This document shows, piece by piece, positions 32,094 through 39,943 of a stretch of 64,000 bases of DNA (the first letter of the stretch is position 1; each line of letters opens with the position of its first letter). The DNA comes from a virus. The stretch covers positions 19,210 to 83,209 of IMG/VR virus record IMGVR_UViG_3300046648_000213. One strand, 5' to 3'. The notes below the pieces were generated by a model. That model was not told the origin of the DNA and ran no database searches. It worked only from the letters and a program-made list of their open reading frames with translations. Made by a program: the position numbers and the translations under genes.

Positions 32094-32298
32094 CGGCGCG
32101 CTCTCAATCATGGAAGCGCACGACAAGGCAGGGATCGCGTACTGGTTCAACGCGATGGGGCACGAGCGTCGCTCGGGGACGGTGCTGGCGATGTTCGTCG
32201 ACGGCGACCAGGCGGACATGGAAATCACCCTGTGGCCGAACGGGACGTGGGACGCTAAGACGCGAATCGTCGTGGGTGATGAGGTGACCGGGGAGTAA
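32059..32298 (+). CDS. Small hypothetical protein
   Basis: 79 residues from ATG 32059 with AGGAAGAAGAAAG upstream. Contains IMEAHDKAGIAYWFNAMGHE and a strand-rich second half (MEITLWPNGTWDAKTRIVVG). Followed by palindrome site 11. Confidence 0.6.
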   Translation: MATKTEVKLHSDGALSIMEAHDKAGIAYWFNAMGHERRSGTVLAMFVDGDQADMEITLWPNGTWDAKTRIVVGDEVTGE

Positions 32299-32307
32299 GA
32301 AAGCCGC

Positions 32308-32321
32308 TGTCCAATTGGACA
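32308..32321. promoter_or_regulatory. Palindrome site 11
   Basis: Symmetry to 18 bp (GC...GC). Followed by ACTTACGGAGGAAGTG and then ATG, the recurring leader. Confidence 0.8.
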
Positions 32322-32342
32322 GCACGACTTACGGAGGAAGTG

Positions 32343-32609
32343 ATGCTTCACGAATACAACGGCTATTACGACTGCAAGGTTGTGAAGGTGTACGCGGAGA
32401 ATCAAACTGAGGCGTTGCGACTTGCCATTGCGGCAATCAACCCGCCGAAGCGCAAGGCATACATGGTCGGCGTTGCGCTGACCCGGTGGAACGTGGAGCT
32501 CCCTTCTGACGAGGAGAAAGAGAGTGAGAATGAAATTCAGCGAGATTCTCGACGAGTATCTCGACCTGCGCGAAAAGGGTCCGGACGAGAGTTCGGGCTA
32601 CAGCGATAA
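32343..32609 (+). CDS. Small hypothetical protein
   Basis: 88 residues from ATG 32343 with GGAGGAAG upstream. N-terminal 60 residues look folded (YNGYYDCKVVKVYAENQTEA ...). The last 26 codons overlap the next small gene in another frame and give an arginine-rich tail, so the C-terminus may not be under selection. Confidence 0.58.
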   Translation: MLHEYNGYYDCKVVKVYAENQTEALRLAIAAINPPKRKAYMVGVALTRWNVELPSDEEKESENEIQRDSRRVSRPARKGSGREFGLQR

Positions 32610-32685
32610 GGCGTACTACACGCGAATGAACGAACTTAGCGAGGCGATGGACATGCTCGCGCCGGGGGAGATCACCTTCGAATGA
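32530..32685 (+). CDS. Small acidic protein
   Basis: 51 residues: MKFSEILDEYLDLREKGPDE, SSGYSDKAYYTRMNELSEAM, DMLAPGEITFE. GAGGAG lies at 32512-32517, further upstream than usual, with GAGTGAGA between. Its stop overlaps the next ATG (ATGA), which argues that it is real. Helical, acidic. Confidence 0.58.
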   Translation: MKFSEILDEYLDLREKGPDESSGYSDKAYYTRMNELSEAMDMLAPGEITFE

Positions 32686-32957
32686 AGTGGATTGAACTCA
32701 TCACGAAGCTGCGCGCCGAGCCGCGCGCAGCGCACGTGTTCGTGGTCAGCCCGCACAACCAAGCTGACCTGCATCCGGTCGGCACCGTGCGCAGCGTGAT
32801 CGAACGGCTCGGCATTCTCGAAGAGACGCCGCTCGAGCGCGTGCAGATCGTCACCGACGAGCGGCGCGGCGAGTATCGCTGGATCAAGTCGGTGCTCAGC
32901 TGGCGCACCGGTGTCACCGAAATCCCATGTAACTCGGTGTACCTCACCGTCGAGTGA
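32682..32957 (+). CDS. Small hypothetical protein
   Basis: 91 residues, MKWIELITKLRAEPRAAHVF onward, alpha/beta, with SVIERLGILEETPLERVQIV in the middle. Ends before a hairpin and palindrome site 12. Confidence 0.6.
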   Translation: MKWIELITKLRAEPRAAHVFVVSPHNQADLHPVGTVRSVIERLGILEETPLERVQIVTDERRGEYRWIKSVLSWRTGVTEIPCNSVYLTVE

Positions 32958-32987
32958 ACACCAGCTTGCCCTGCGGGGCAAGCTAGT

Positions 32988-33001
32988 GTCCATTTGGACA
33001 C
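32988..33001. promoter_or_regulatory. Palindrome site 12 (TT centre)
   Basis: Preceded directly by a hairpin (AGCTTGCC / GGGCAAGCT, about 32963-32985). Symmetry to 18 bp. Then the leader ACCTACGGAGGAAGTG and ATG 26 bases on, almost identical to the unit at site 8 and site 11. Confidence 0.8.
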
Positions 33002-33027
33002 TGCATCATCAACCTACGGAGGAAGTG

Positions 33028-33429
33028 ATGAGCAAAGTATTGAGCGAGCGCCGGAAGGCGGACCGCGAAGAGATGGCGAAGCGCGTCGAGGCGCTGCTGA
33101 ACGAGCTCGGCGTGGCGTATGAGCGCAGCGAGCACGACCGCGAGATCAACATCGACGTGCACGGCCCGCGCGGCCTGTGCGTGCTGGTCGACTTCGACGG
33201 CGCGTCGTGGCAGCCGGACGTCCATGTGCTGTCGTGGCATATCCGCGAGCGCGGCGCGCAGCTGAGCGACGCGCGCTTCGGCGGCAACGTGAACCCGCAT
33301 CACAAGGCCAAGGCGACCTACGTCGCGTATGGATTCGACAACCTGATGTACAGCCTGCGCCGCGGCCTCGAGCTCGCGATCAGCGGCAAAGCATTCCTCG
33401 ACTACGAAGAACAACAAAAGGCGGCCTGA
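33028..33429 (+). CDS. Hypothetical early protein
   Basis: 133 residues from ATG 33028 with GGAGGAAG upstream. Long N-terminal helix (SERRKADREEMAKRVEALLN), then strands (HDREINIDVHGPRGLCVLVD) and a C-terminal helix. The overall pattern is of a small alpha/beta domain. No family recognised. Confidence 0.62.
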   Translation: MSKVLSERRKADREEMAKRVEALLNELGVAYERSEHDREINIDVHGPRGLCVLVDFDGASWQPDVHVLSWHIRERGAQLSDARFGGNVNPHHKAKATYVAYGFDNLMYSLRRGLELAISGKAFLDYEEQQKAA

Positions 33430-33431
33430 CA

Positions 33432-33926
33432 ATGGAAACCCCCTTCAAGAAGAAGCTCTTCCTCTCCGAGTCCGAACACGTTGGCGTCGGCCTGCTGCTG
33501 AAAGCGCCAGGCGAGCAGGTGATCTGCGAGTTCGATCAGACGCCCGACATGGCGTTCCATGCCGAGTACGTGAAGGACGCGGTGAACGCGTACCCGGACC
33601 TGCTTGCCGAGCGTGAGCAGTTGAAGGCCGTGCTGATGCACGCGATCGAGCAGCAGAAGCAGGCGCAGCGCGTGCACGAGATCATCGCCGATCTCGCGTT
33701 CGATCTCGGTCACAGGTGGCGCGACATGCCGGTCGCAAGCTGCCAAGGGATCATGGATCACGTCGGCGGCTCGCGCGGCTTGATGGACTGGCTCGTCGGC
33801 TGCGCGCACGAGTTCGACACGCTGTGGGAAGCGAAGCCGGAGGACGAGCAGGAAGACTACATCGGCGAGGTCGATGCGTTCGCGAACAGGAAGTTCGCCG
33901 AGCTCAAGCTGGAGGCGCTCGCGTGA
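33432..33926 (+). CDS. Hypothetical early protein
   Basis: 164 residues. METPFKKKLFLSESEHVGVG at the start; central coiled segment LLAEREQLKAVLMHAIEQQK; acidic end. Starts two bases after the previous stop without a strong ribosome site. Coupled to the next gene through a GTG inside its stop (GTGA). Confidence 0.6.
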   Translation: METPFKKKLFLSESEHVGVGLLLKAPGEQVICEFDQTPDMAFHAEYVKDAVNAYPDLLAEREQLKAVLMHAIEQQKQAQRVHEIIADLAFDLGHRWRDMPVASCQGIMDHVGGSRGLMDWLVGCAHEFDTLWEAKPEDEQEDYIGEVDAFANRKFAELKLEALA

Positions 33927-34555
33927 AGACCCACTTCAAGATTGTCGTGATCGACGAGACGGATCACTGGATCGATGACATCCAGAAGCGCGCCGGCGCC
34001 GTGTGGGTTGCGTACATGTTCGACTCGCTGCGCCACGTGCACGCCTGCGAGATCACGCCGTCGTACGAACTGTGGCCACTCTACGCGACGGCGTGGAACC
34101 GCACCGGAAACGATGAGGTCGACGAGGAGCTCGAGTCGGAGATCATCCAGTGGGTCGGCAGCGACGTCGAGTATCACCACGTCAGCAGCATCGAGCGGCT
34201 GCCGGCCGCGCGCTTCTACGACTGCGGCGAGGAAGAGCACGATGACGACGAGACGTGGGAAGAGATTCGAGAGCGAGTCGAGGACCACTATCGCGGCAAC
34301 GTGGCGATCCAGTTCCCGGCAGGCTATGACGGCCCACCGCCGCCGCCCGTGCTGCACGAGTACGCATTCGACGTGAAGCTGTTCGCGTCGCTGCGCGTGA
34401 AGGCCGCCACGGAGGAAGAGGCGCGCGAGAAACTGCGCTCCGCGCTCGATTGTGCCGATACACACTTCGGGCAGTTGGACGGCGAGCCGCTGACGGCGGA
34501 AGCGTCGATCGACGGTGAGCCCGAGCTATATGAAATCGATGGAGAACCAACGTAA
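33923..34555 (+). CDS. Hypothetical early protein
   Basis: 210 residues from GTG 33923. N-terminal domain KTHFKIVVIDETDHWIDDIQ; an acidic middle (EEEHDDDETWEEI); a run of five prolines near residue 136; and a C-terminal domain AFDVKLFASLRVKAATEEEA that resembles the DpnD/PcfM-like gene at 31732. The C-terminal unit may be a shared module. Confidence 0.6.
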   Translation: MKTHFKIVVIDETDHWIDDIQKRAGAVWVAYMFDSLRHVHACEITPSYELWPLYATAWNRTGNDEVDEELESEIIQWVGSDVEYHHVSSIERLPAARFYDCGEEEHDDDETWEEIRERVEDHYRGNVAIQFPAGYDGPPPPPVLHEYAFDVKLFASLRVKAATEEEAREKLRSALDCADTHFGQLDGEPLTAEASIDGEPELYEIDGEPT

Positions 34556-34914
34556 TGCAGAAAATCGAAGCGGTAAAGACCAGCGACGGCCGGCTGTTCG
34601 AGACGAACGAAGAAGCCGCCAAGCACGAGATCGAGGTCGCTGTGCCGGCGCGCATCGACGAACTCTGGAACGAGTACATCGCGCAGCGTGATCGCCCGCA
34701 CCTGCACAACGTGAAGGAGTTCGTCCTCACGGCGGCAGAGGACCTGAACCGGGTCACGGCTACGGTGAAGCGCGCGAAGCAGGTGCTCGAGCCGAGCCGC
34801 CAGCAGTTCGAGGCAAAGCGCCAGGGACACACGTACTGCAAGCACTGCGACAGCGCGATAGCCTCGCATGAAAAGATTGAAGGCAAGTGGTATTGCCGAA
34901 AGGAGAACCTGTGA
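34555..34914 (+). CDS. Hypothetical protein with C-terminal zinc-binding motif
   Basis: 119 residues. The start ATG shares its A with the previous stop. N-terminal part EAVKTSDGRLFETNEEAAKH is a pattern seen in many small phage proteins; the C-terminus has CKHCDS and later WYCRKENL, three cysteines plus a histidine that could bind zinc. Confidence 0.62.
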   Translation: MQKIEAVKTSDGRLFETNEEAAKHEIEVAVPARIDELWNEYIAQRDRPHLHNVKEFVLTAAEDLNRVTATVKRAKQVLEPSRQQFEAKRQGHTYCKHCDSAIASHEKIEGKWYCRKENL

Positions 34915-35177
34915 GCAGGGAAATTCAGCTGTATTCCCCGAGCGGCAAGCGCATCGTGGGCACCGCCGAGACGATCCCCGGCGTGGCCTCGGTCGCGTAC
35001 TTCGAGCGCGACGAAAGCGGTGAACTCGTGCCGGTGCACGGCGGCGGCACCGACGTGAATTGGGACGGCCAGGAGACGATGCTCGGCGCCGACGATCAGA
35101 TCATCGTCGTCGACGAGGACGACGTGGAGTGGTCGCTCTCGGACTGCAACGAGGCAGAGGAAGAGGTCGAGGAGTGA
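34911..35177 (+). CDS. Small acidic protein
   Basis: 88 residues from GTG 34911 (GTGA overlap). Strand-rich (REIQLYSPSGKRIVGTAETI) with a very acidic C-terminus (VVDEDDVEWSLSDCNEAEEE). Acidic DNA-mimic behaviour is conceivable but not shown. Confidence 0.6.
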   Translation: MSREIQLYSPSGKRIVGTAETIPGVASVAYFERDESGELVPVHGGGTDVNWDGQETMLGADDQIIVVDEDDVEWSLSDCNEAEEEVEE

Positions 35178-35323
35178 AGCACCTTGCCTGTGTGCTGTTG
35201 GGCGCGGCGCTGGTGGTCGCGCTCGACTACGTGACGGAGCGCGCCGCGGATCACCCGGTCTGCGAGCGCGTATCGGTTCAATCTACCGAGTGTCCAACTG
35301 GACACTCAAGCAAGCGCGTGTGA
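35174..35323 (+). CDS. Small protein with signal or membrane segment
   Basis: 49 residues from GTG 35174. MKHLACVLLGAALVVALDYV is a short hydrophobic N-terminus, either an anchor or signal peptide. Palindrome site 13 is inside its end, encoding ECPTGH. Confidence 0.5.
   Translation: MKHLACVLLGAALVVALDYVTERAADHPVCERVSVQSTECPTGHSSKRV
35291..35304. promoter_or_regulatory. Palindrome site 13 (AC centre)
   Basis: Symmetry to 18 bp or more (GAG...CTC). 29 bases before the zinc-ribbon gene start. Confidence 0.8.
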
Positions 35324-35332
35324 GGTCAACGA

Positions 35333-35488
35333 ATGATGCTGTGCGGACGTTGTGGGCAAGCTGGAATCGAATGGAAAGGTCCCCTGAGCGCCCTAACCCA
35401 TACAGAATGCCCACACTGTGGCGGTAATAATTGCCAGCAGGAAACAGAACCTGACGATGATCGAAAGGCAACGGACACAATTCCGTAA
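35333..35488 (+). CDS. Com-like zinc ribbon protein
   Basis: 51 residues, beginning MMLCGRCGQAGIEWKGPLSA, then LTHTECPHCGGNNCQQ and an acidic end. Two CxxC pairs (CGRC and CPHC) form a zinc ribbon as in Mu Com-type proteins. Lower GC than its neighbours. Com in Mu activates translation of mom; no mom-like gene is next to it, so the role is open. Confidence 0.6.
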   Translation: MMLCGRCGQAGIEWKGPLSALTHTECPHCGGNNCQQETEPDDDRKATDTIP

Positions 35489-35545
35489 TGTGCTGGTAAG
35501 TATCTGACGCGAAAACGGAAATTCTTTCGAGACCGTCGTCTGATC

Positions 35546-35569
35546 TGACGTAAATTTCCGATTGGGACA
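35546..35569 (+). promoter_or_regulatory. 24-bp motif copy (TGACGT variant)
   Basis: TGACGT, 12 bases, GGGACA. Sits in the 180-base gap before the gene at 35671; TACAAT at 35592-35597 could be a -10 but the spacing to a -35 is not standard. Confidence 0.45.
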
Positions 35570-35670
35570 CCTTTTGTCCATTACGCCCAGTTACAATGGC
35601 TCCCACTTTTACCTAATAGAGGCAGTAGAAACTGCCGCATTTGCCGGGTGTCCGTAAAGGGATTGTAATA

Positions 35671-35919
35671 ATGTTCAGCTACACGTATGCGAAGGGTTTC
35701 GTCAAGTGTCTGGAAGAAGTCGGCAAGCTCGGCCACAACATCGGGGCCTGCAAGGAGATCGCCAACCTGACCTTTGGCGAGGATGTATTGGAGACGCGGG
35801 CTGTGAAGGACAAGGTGTATATCCGGTTCACCGATCGCTCCGCCGTGGAGTGCTCACCGACCGAAGCAGGTGAGCGCTTCGTCGCGATGGACCCGCCGGC
35901 ACCGCCGACGTATCACTGA
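35671..35919 (+). CDS. Small hypothetical protein
   Basis: 82 residues from ATG 35671, after an AAAGGG. MFSYTYAKGFVKCLEEVGKL, then VYIRFTDRSAVECSPTEAGE. Single-gene unit between a likely promoter and a strong bidirectional terminator, implying independent expression. Confidence 0.62.
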   Translation: MFSYTYAKGFVKCLEEVGKLGHNIGACKEIANLTFGEDVLETRAVKDKVYIRFTDRSAVECSPTEAGERFVAMDPPAPPTYH

Positions 35920-35934
35920 GTAGCAGCACCGTTC

Positions 35935-35962
35935 AAAAAGGCCCGCTTTTGCGGGCCTTTTT
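35935..35962. terminator. Bidirectional intrinsic terminator
   Basis: AAAAAGGCCCGC / GCGGGCCTTTTT with a TTTT loop; T runs follow the stem on both strands. Confidence 0.85.
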
Positions 35963-35964
35963 CA

Positions 35965-35988
35965 TGTCCCAACAGGACGAAAATGTCA
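35965..35988 (-). promoter_or_regulatory. Exact 24-bp motif copy after a terminator
   Basis: Minus-strand TGACAT-N12-GGGACA. In the plus direction TAGAAT follows directly (35989-35994) and is a candidate -10 for the secreted-protein gene. Confidence 0.6.
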
Positions 35989-36027
35989 TAGAATCCTTCA
36001 CCACAAAAACAATAAAGGTGAAGAGCC

Positions 36028-36252
36028 ATGAGAAGTGCACTGAGCATGCTTGCCGCAACCGCACTGGTGATGTCCGGCGCGTCCGCGACAGCGTTCAACG
36101 ACCCGAGCAGCGCGTTGTTCGGCCAGTGGGGCACAGCACAGGCTCCATTTAGCCGCAGCGCGCGTCGGCCAATTCGAAACAAACGCGTGGAGTTGCGCCG
36201 CCAGCGCGAGAAGATGGCAGCAGCATCCCGCAAACGAAACCGACTCAAATGA
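36028..36252 (+). CDS. Small exported basic protein
   Basis: 74 residues. A signal peptide MRSALSMLAATALVMSGASA with a likely cut before TAFNDP, then a very basic mature part (RSARRPIRNKRVELRRQREK). AAAGGTGA precedes the ATG. A secreted or periplasmic basic peptide made early is unusual. It could act on the envelope or on incoming phage DNA, but nothing in the sequence decides this. Confidence 0.6.
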   Translation: MRSALSMLAATALVMSGASATAFNDPSSALFGQWGTAQAPFSRSARRPIRNKRVELRRQREKMAAASRKRNRLK

Positions 36253-36644
36253 GAATTCTGTTCAATGACCGTGTGGGCAAAGAGTGCCGCACCTGCTGCA
36301 CCCGCCCGCGCGTCATCGACACCAGGCCGACCGATACCGGCTACGTCTATCGCCGCATGAAGTGCGAGTGTGGGCAGGAGCGGACGCTGGAGATTCCGAT
36401 GTCCCTGTACGAGGGCATGGAGAAGCAGATCGCCGACCTGAAGGCACAGAGCGCCAACATGCAGCGCGAGATCGCTCGCATGGAAGCGGAGGCGGCAGCA
36501 ATGAGCGACATTCACGCCACGCTCAAGCGCGTGGAGGCTGCGGTCACGCAGGTGCCGGAGAAGCCAACCTTGCTGATCGACGAGCCGGTGCCGCGCATGC
36601 CGCCGCCGCGCCACGTCATCGACCGCCGCTCTATGAGCATCTGA
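36249..36644 (+). CDS. Ogr/NrdR-like zinc-finger protein with coiled coil
   Basis: 131 residues, ATGA-coupled. N-terminal CRTCCTRPRVIDTR ... YRRMKCECGQERTLEI is a four-cysteine finger with the R-x-x-x-TR spacing seen in Ogr/Delta and NrdR-type fingers. It is followed by a coiled coil (MEKQIADLKAQSANMQREIA) and a proline-rich end. Ogr-type proteins activate late phage promoters; here it is in the early block, so a transcriptional role is an inference. Confidence 0.6.
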   Translation: MRILFNDRVGKECRTCCTRPRVIDTRPTDTGYVYRRMKCECGQERTLEIPMSLYEGMEKQIADLKAQSANMQREIARMEAEAAAMSDIHATLKRVEAAVTQVPEKPTLLIDEPVPRMPPPRHVIDRRSMSI

Positions 36645-36671
36645 ACGAGACATTTAATGTCCCAACCGGGC

Positions 36672-36685
36672 TGTCCAATTGGACA
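36672..36685. promoter_or_regulatory. Palindrome site 14
   Basis: The most symmetric copy, 22 bp (GGGC...GCCC). TTTACT lies five bases after its right end, and AAGAGGAAG leads into the next ATG. Confidence 0.85.
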
Positions 36686-36709
36686 GCCCTTTTACTTTAA
36701 GAGGAAGTT

Positions 36710-37240
36710 ATGGCAGCACATGTGACCCTGCACGACGACATCATCGACTCGCGCGACATCGAATCGCGCATCGACGAGCTCGAGGCCCTGAAGGAAGCAG
36801 TCGACGACGCGAAGGAAGCCGTCGACGAGCGGCGCGCGGAGCTCGTAGAGGAGTTCGGCGGCGAAGAGGAAACCGACCTCCGGCCGCGCGAGTGGGCGGA
36901 CTTCTGCGATGCGGACGAGGAACTCAAGGGCCTCGTCGAAGCGCATGCCCGAGCGGATCAGGAACTCATCGACGAGATGGACAGCGACGAGGAGCTCGAC
37001 CAGCTGCTCGAAGTGCGCACGGAAGTCGACGGCTACAGCCGCGAGTGGCGGCACGGCGTGACGCTCATCAACGACGACTACTTTGAGCGGTACGCCGAGC
37101 AACTTGCCGATGACCTCGGGCTCATCAGCAACACAGCGCAGTGGCCGGCGACCTGCATCGACTGGAAACAGGCTGCGAAGGAACTGCAGAGCGACTACAC
37201 GTCAGTAGAGATCGGATCGGAGACGTACTGGTATCGGTAG
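36710..37240 (+). CDS. Acidic early protein
   Basis: 176 residues from ATG 36710 with GAGGAAG upstream. N-terminal coiled coil (SRIDELEALKEAVDDAKEAV), acidic centre, and a C-terminal domain DDYFERYAEQLADDLGLISN followed by WPATCIDWKQAAKELQSDYT and YWYR. This C-terminal domain is widespread in phage early regions, in my recollection without an agreed function. Confidence 0.68.
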   Translation: MAAHVTLHDDIIDSRDIESRIDELEALKEAVDDAKEAVDERRAELVEEFGGEEETDLRPREWADFCDADEELKGLVEAHARADQELIDEMDSDEELDQLLEVRTEVDGYSREWRHGVTLINDDYFERYAEQLADDLGLISNTAQWPATCIDWKQAAKELQSDYTSVEIGSETYWYR

Positions 37241-37292
37241 CAATTTCATGCTCGTTGAAAACACATGAACAAAACCTAACCAGAGGGTCAAC

Positions 37293-37799
37293 ATGCAAGC
37301 TGTACATGCGTTAAATTCTGTGGCCGATTTCACATCGAAAGCTGTGATCTCGGCCAGCGTGATGCAAGTAGATCGTAATCCTGACGAGCCGTGGCAGGGG
37401 AGCGACAAGAACCATTGGCGCATCGAATTGCAGCACCGCGATCGCTCGATGGTTCTCTGGATGTCAATGGACCGCTCGATGGTAGAGCGCAACGTGAATG
37501 GCAAGTGGGTCCGCCAGTTCACGCGCGACGAACCTCAGACGGACCTTCAGCGCATGCTCTGGCGCAACCGATACCGCGAGGCCCGACCAACGGCCGAAGA
37601 GGTATTGAAGCTGGTGCGGCGCAACGCGGCACGCGCAACGAAAGCGATCAACTTCGGCGGCTGGCTTGCCGGATGCGGGTACGAAAACGACCCGCGCGCG
37701 AACCGTGAGGTGTATCGAGCCTGCTTGAGACAGGCCGATGAGTTGTATTTGATGCTCGGCTCGAACCTCTACAGAGAGTTGCTCGAGCTCGATGCGTAA
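37293..37799 (+). CDS. Hypothetical early protein
   Basis: 168 residues, GAGGG before the ATG. MQAVHALNSVADFTSKAVIS at the start, then a strand pair DRSMVLWMSMDRSMVERNVN and a helical C-terminus (EVLKLVRRNAARATKAINFG). No family recognised. Confidence 0.6.
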   Translation: MQAVHALNSVADFTSKAVISASVMQVDRNPDEPWQGSDKNHWRIELQHRDRSMVLWMSMDRSMVERNVNGKWVRQFTRDEPQTDLQRMLWRNRYREARPTAEEVLKLVRRNAARATKAINFGGWLAGCGYENDPRANREVYRACLRQADELYLMLGSNLYRELLELDA

Positions 37800-37817
37800 C
37801 TGAAAAGGAAAGTGAAA

Positions 37818-38162
37818 GTGTCCCGCTATACCGAACTGAAAGAACAGCACGAAAAGCTCACCCTCGAACTGCAGGCCGCATTCGAGGAAGAGAAGAAGCA
37901 GGCGATCGACGAGATCAAGGCCATGATCGACACGTACAGCATCACGGCTTATGACCTCGAGATCGAGGTGAAGGCGAAGAAGCTGCCGCCTGGAAAGAAG
38001 ACGCACAGCACGTTCGCCGTGAAGAAGCCGCGCATCACTGTGCCGCCGCTGTACCGCGATCCGGAAAGCGGCAAGACGTGGAGCGGGCGCGGTCGAGAGC
38101 CGCTCTGGTTGGAAGGTAAGCGGGACGAGTTCCTCATCAAGCAGCAAGAGCAGCCAGCGTAA
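37818..38162 (+). CDS. H-NS-like nucleoid protein
   Basis: 114 residues from GTG 37818 (AAGGAA at seven bases; the GTG six bases earlier is too close). N-terminal coiled coil (ELKEQHEKLTLELQAAFEEE), then an H-NS family C-terminal DNA-binding domain: YRDPESGKTWSGRGREPLWL. H-NS proteins bind AT-rich minor groove and silence transcription. A phage copy may silence its own AT-rich regions in the plasmid state or counter host H-NS. Confidence 0.9.
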   Translation: MSRYTELKEQHEKLTLELQAAFEEEKKQAIDEIKAMIDTYSITAYDLEIEVKAKKLPPGKKTHSTFAVKKPRITVPPLYRDPESGKTWSGRGREPLWLEGKRDEFLIKQQEQPA

Positions 38163-38173
38163 GAATCGAGGGT

Positions 38174-38187
38174 GTCCAATTGGACAC
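38174..38187. promoter_or_regulatory. Palindrome site 15
   Basis: 20-bp symmetry (GGG...CCC), immediately after the H-NS-like gene and 28 bases before the next ATG. Confidence 0.85.
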
Positions 38188-38214
38188 CCTCTCAACTTTA
38201 AGTGGAGTATAAAA

Positions 38215-38922
38215 ATGACATTCGAAATTAGGGGTCCTATTTACGGCGGCGAGATCATCGAGGTCGAAGGCTTCCGCTTCCGCATCGAGGTCGAGCAGGA
38301 CGAGTTCATGGGTCCGCCGTGGGAAGAGCACGACGGCCACGGGATCGTGAGCGAGTGGACGTCGCGCGACAAGCGTCCGGGCGAGTGGATTATCAACTCG
38401 GACCGCTTCAGCAAGCGCTTCTACGACTTCGCCGGCACGATGAAGAAGGCGAAGAAGGAAGGTTGGGGGCTCACTGAAAAGGCGAAGGCCGAGCTCATCG
38501 AACGGCTGAGCCGCAAGCGCATCATCCGTCTGCGCAAGCCGATCGAGAAGTTCGTCGGCCCGCTGGTGAACCCGATCCGATACGTCAGCGTGCTGGAGCG
38601 CCCCGGCCGCGACCCGAACAAGCCGCTGACGCGAGGCGAGATCACTGAGGAGGCCGTGCGCCGGGACTACGAGCACCTGCGAGGTTGGTGCAACGATCAC
38701 TGGCAATGGCAGATCGTGTCAGTGATCCGCCTCGAGGACGAGGAGGGCAGCGAGGAGGAGCACGAGGACGGCACCAGCTTCAGCCTCGGCGGCGTAGAGA
38801 ACTCGGACGACGCCTATGTGAAGGAGATCGTCTATGAGCTCCTGGACGAAGCTCTCCACGTGCTGAAGAAGGAGCGCAACGAGCGGCAGTATTGGGCCGA
38901 GCGCGACGTCGAAACGGTGTGA
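38215..38922 (+). CDS. Conserved-type phage protein of unknown function
   Basis: 235 residues. Contains GEWIINSDRFSKRFYDFAGT and MKKAKKEGWGLTEKAKAELI, a pattern I associate with a phage protein group of unknown role, then LRGWCNDHWQWQIVSVIRLE and an acidic segment. GGAG before the ATG. Followed by a GC-rich hairpin CCCCGC-GT-GCGGGG without a T run (about 38938-38951). Confidence 0.65.
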   Translation: MTFEIRGPIYGGEIIEVEGFRFRIEVEQDEFMGPPWEEHDGHGIVSEWTSRDKRPGEWIINSDRFSKRFYDFAGTMKKAKKEGWGLTEKAKAELIERLSRKRIIRLRKPIEKFVGPLVNPIRYVSVLERPGRDPNKPLTRGEITEEAVRRDYEHLRGWCNDHWQWQIVSVIRLEDEEGSEEEHEDGTSFSLGGVENSDDAYVKEIVYELLDEALHVLKKERNERQYWAERDVETV

Positions 38923-39000
38923 GTCTCTAGCCTGCAGCCCCGCGTGCGGGGTTGTGGGGTAGCGGCATTCCGCCGCACCTAACTTTCAACGGGAGTCACA

Positions 39001-39483
39001 ATGGACATCACTATCAACTCTTGGCGCGACCTCGAGCAGTTCGGAATCAACGCCCTGACCGGCGAGTCGGACAAGCTCGGCCAGCGCATCCTGTGCGACT
39101 TGTCTGCCCGCGGCGTGGCCGCGATCGGCGAGTATCTCGGCATGGAGCCCTCGGGCCTCTCGCCCAACTGGAATTCGAAAGTCGGCGAGGAGCCGGCCGT
39201 GGCCTCGATTCTGTTGCCGCGCGACTACACGCCGCTCGCTATGTTCCTGCTGCTCGGCGTGGCGCGCGTCCCGTATATCGTGACCATGAACGGGTCGATG
39301 ATCGGCACCGACCGTAGGCAGTATGCGGACGAGAATGACAAGGCGATTGAGGAGCTCGTCAGGCGCAGCCCTGACGAGCCGTCGATCGGCTGGCGCCTGC
39401 CCTACAGCGTCATCCGGAACCCGCTGCCGGCCGACGCATTAAGTATTCGCAACATTCACGGGTTTACCGGACGGACCAGCTAA
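39001..39483 (+). CDS. Hypothetical early protein
   Basis: 160 residues, GGGAG before the ATG. MDITINSWRDLEQFGINALT; central hydrophobic helix YTPLAMFLLLGVARVPYIVT; basic C-terminus. The hydrophobic stretch is probably buried rather than membrane-spanning. No family recognised. Confidence 0.6.
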   Translation: MDITINSWRDLEQFGINALTGESDKLGQRILCDLSARGVAAIGEYLGMEPSGLSPNWNSKVGEEPAVASILLPRDYTPLAMFLLLGVARVPYIVTMNGSMIGTDRRQYADENDKAIEELVRRSPDEPSIGWRLPYSVIRNPLPADALSIRNIHGFTGRTS

Positions 39484-39546
39484 GCCGGTCGGAAGGTAAG
39501 TTTCGGGCTAAGGTCGGCTTAGGCGCCAAACTCCGTGCGGTAGCAC

Positions 39547-39577
39547 TTGTCAAAGTTTTATATGGCTGAGCTACAAT
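39547..39577 (+). promoter_or_regulatory. Candidate promoter
   Basis: TTGTCA (39547-39552) and TACAAT (39572-39577) with a 19-base spacer, in the 138-base gap before the gene at 39622. The DNA here is AT-rich. Confidence 0.45.
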
Positions 39578-39621
39578 CTGGGTCGGCAAAATAAAAGCCA
39601 AACTTACTTTGGAGGTTGGAA

Positions 39622-39942
39622 ATGTTCTGCAACTACGGTCAGTTGCCGCCCGAGAAGCAAGAGTTGGCACAGGAAAAAGTCTTCGAAGACCTGGTGGAAG
39701 CGGTAGTGACACGGGGTTTGCGTTTCAATGACTGTGCTAACGGCAGCAATCTGCAATTCAAGATAGACCGCGCATGGGAACGAGTTTCGAACCTAGACGT
39801 TGATGCCGAAGATCAACCGGAATGGGTACGACATTTGGTCGCATCAGAGTGTGAGGTCGAACTTAAAGCGATCGCCGTTCAGACAGCCAAGGATGCAACG
39901 TATATCTCAAACGAGACTGTCATCAATTTAGATCAGCTTTGA
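39622..39942 (+). CDS. Hypothetical protein of lower GC
   Basis: 106 residues from ATG 39622, GGAGG six bases upstream. MFCNYGQLPPEKQELAQEKV at the start; codon use is less GC-biased than neighbours, suggesting recent acquisition. Forms its own unit between a candidate promoter and site 16 plus terminator. Confidence 0.62.
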   Translation: MFCNYGQLPPEKQELAQEKVFEDLVEAVVTRGLRFNDCANGSNLQFKIDRAWERVSNLDVDAEDQPEWVRHLVASECEVELKAIAVQTAKDATYISNETVINLDQL

Positions 39943-39943
39943 T

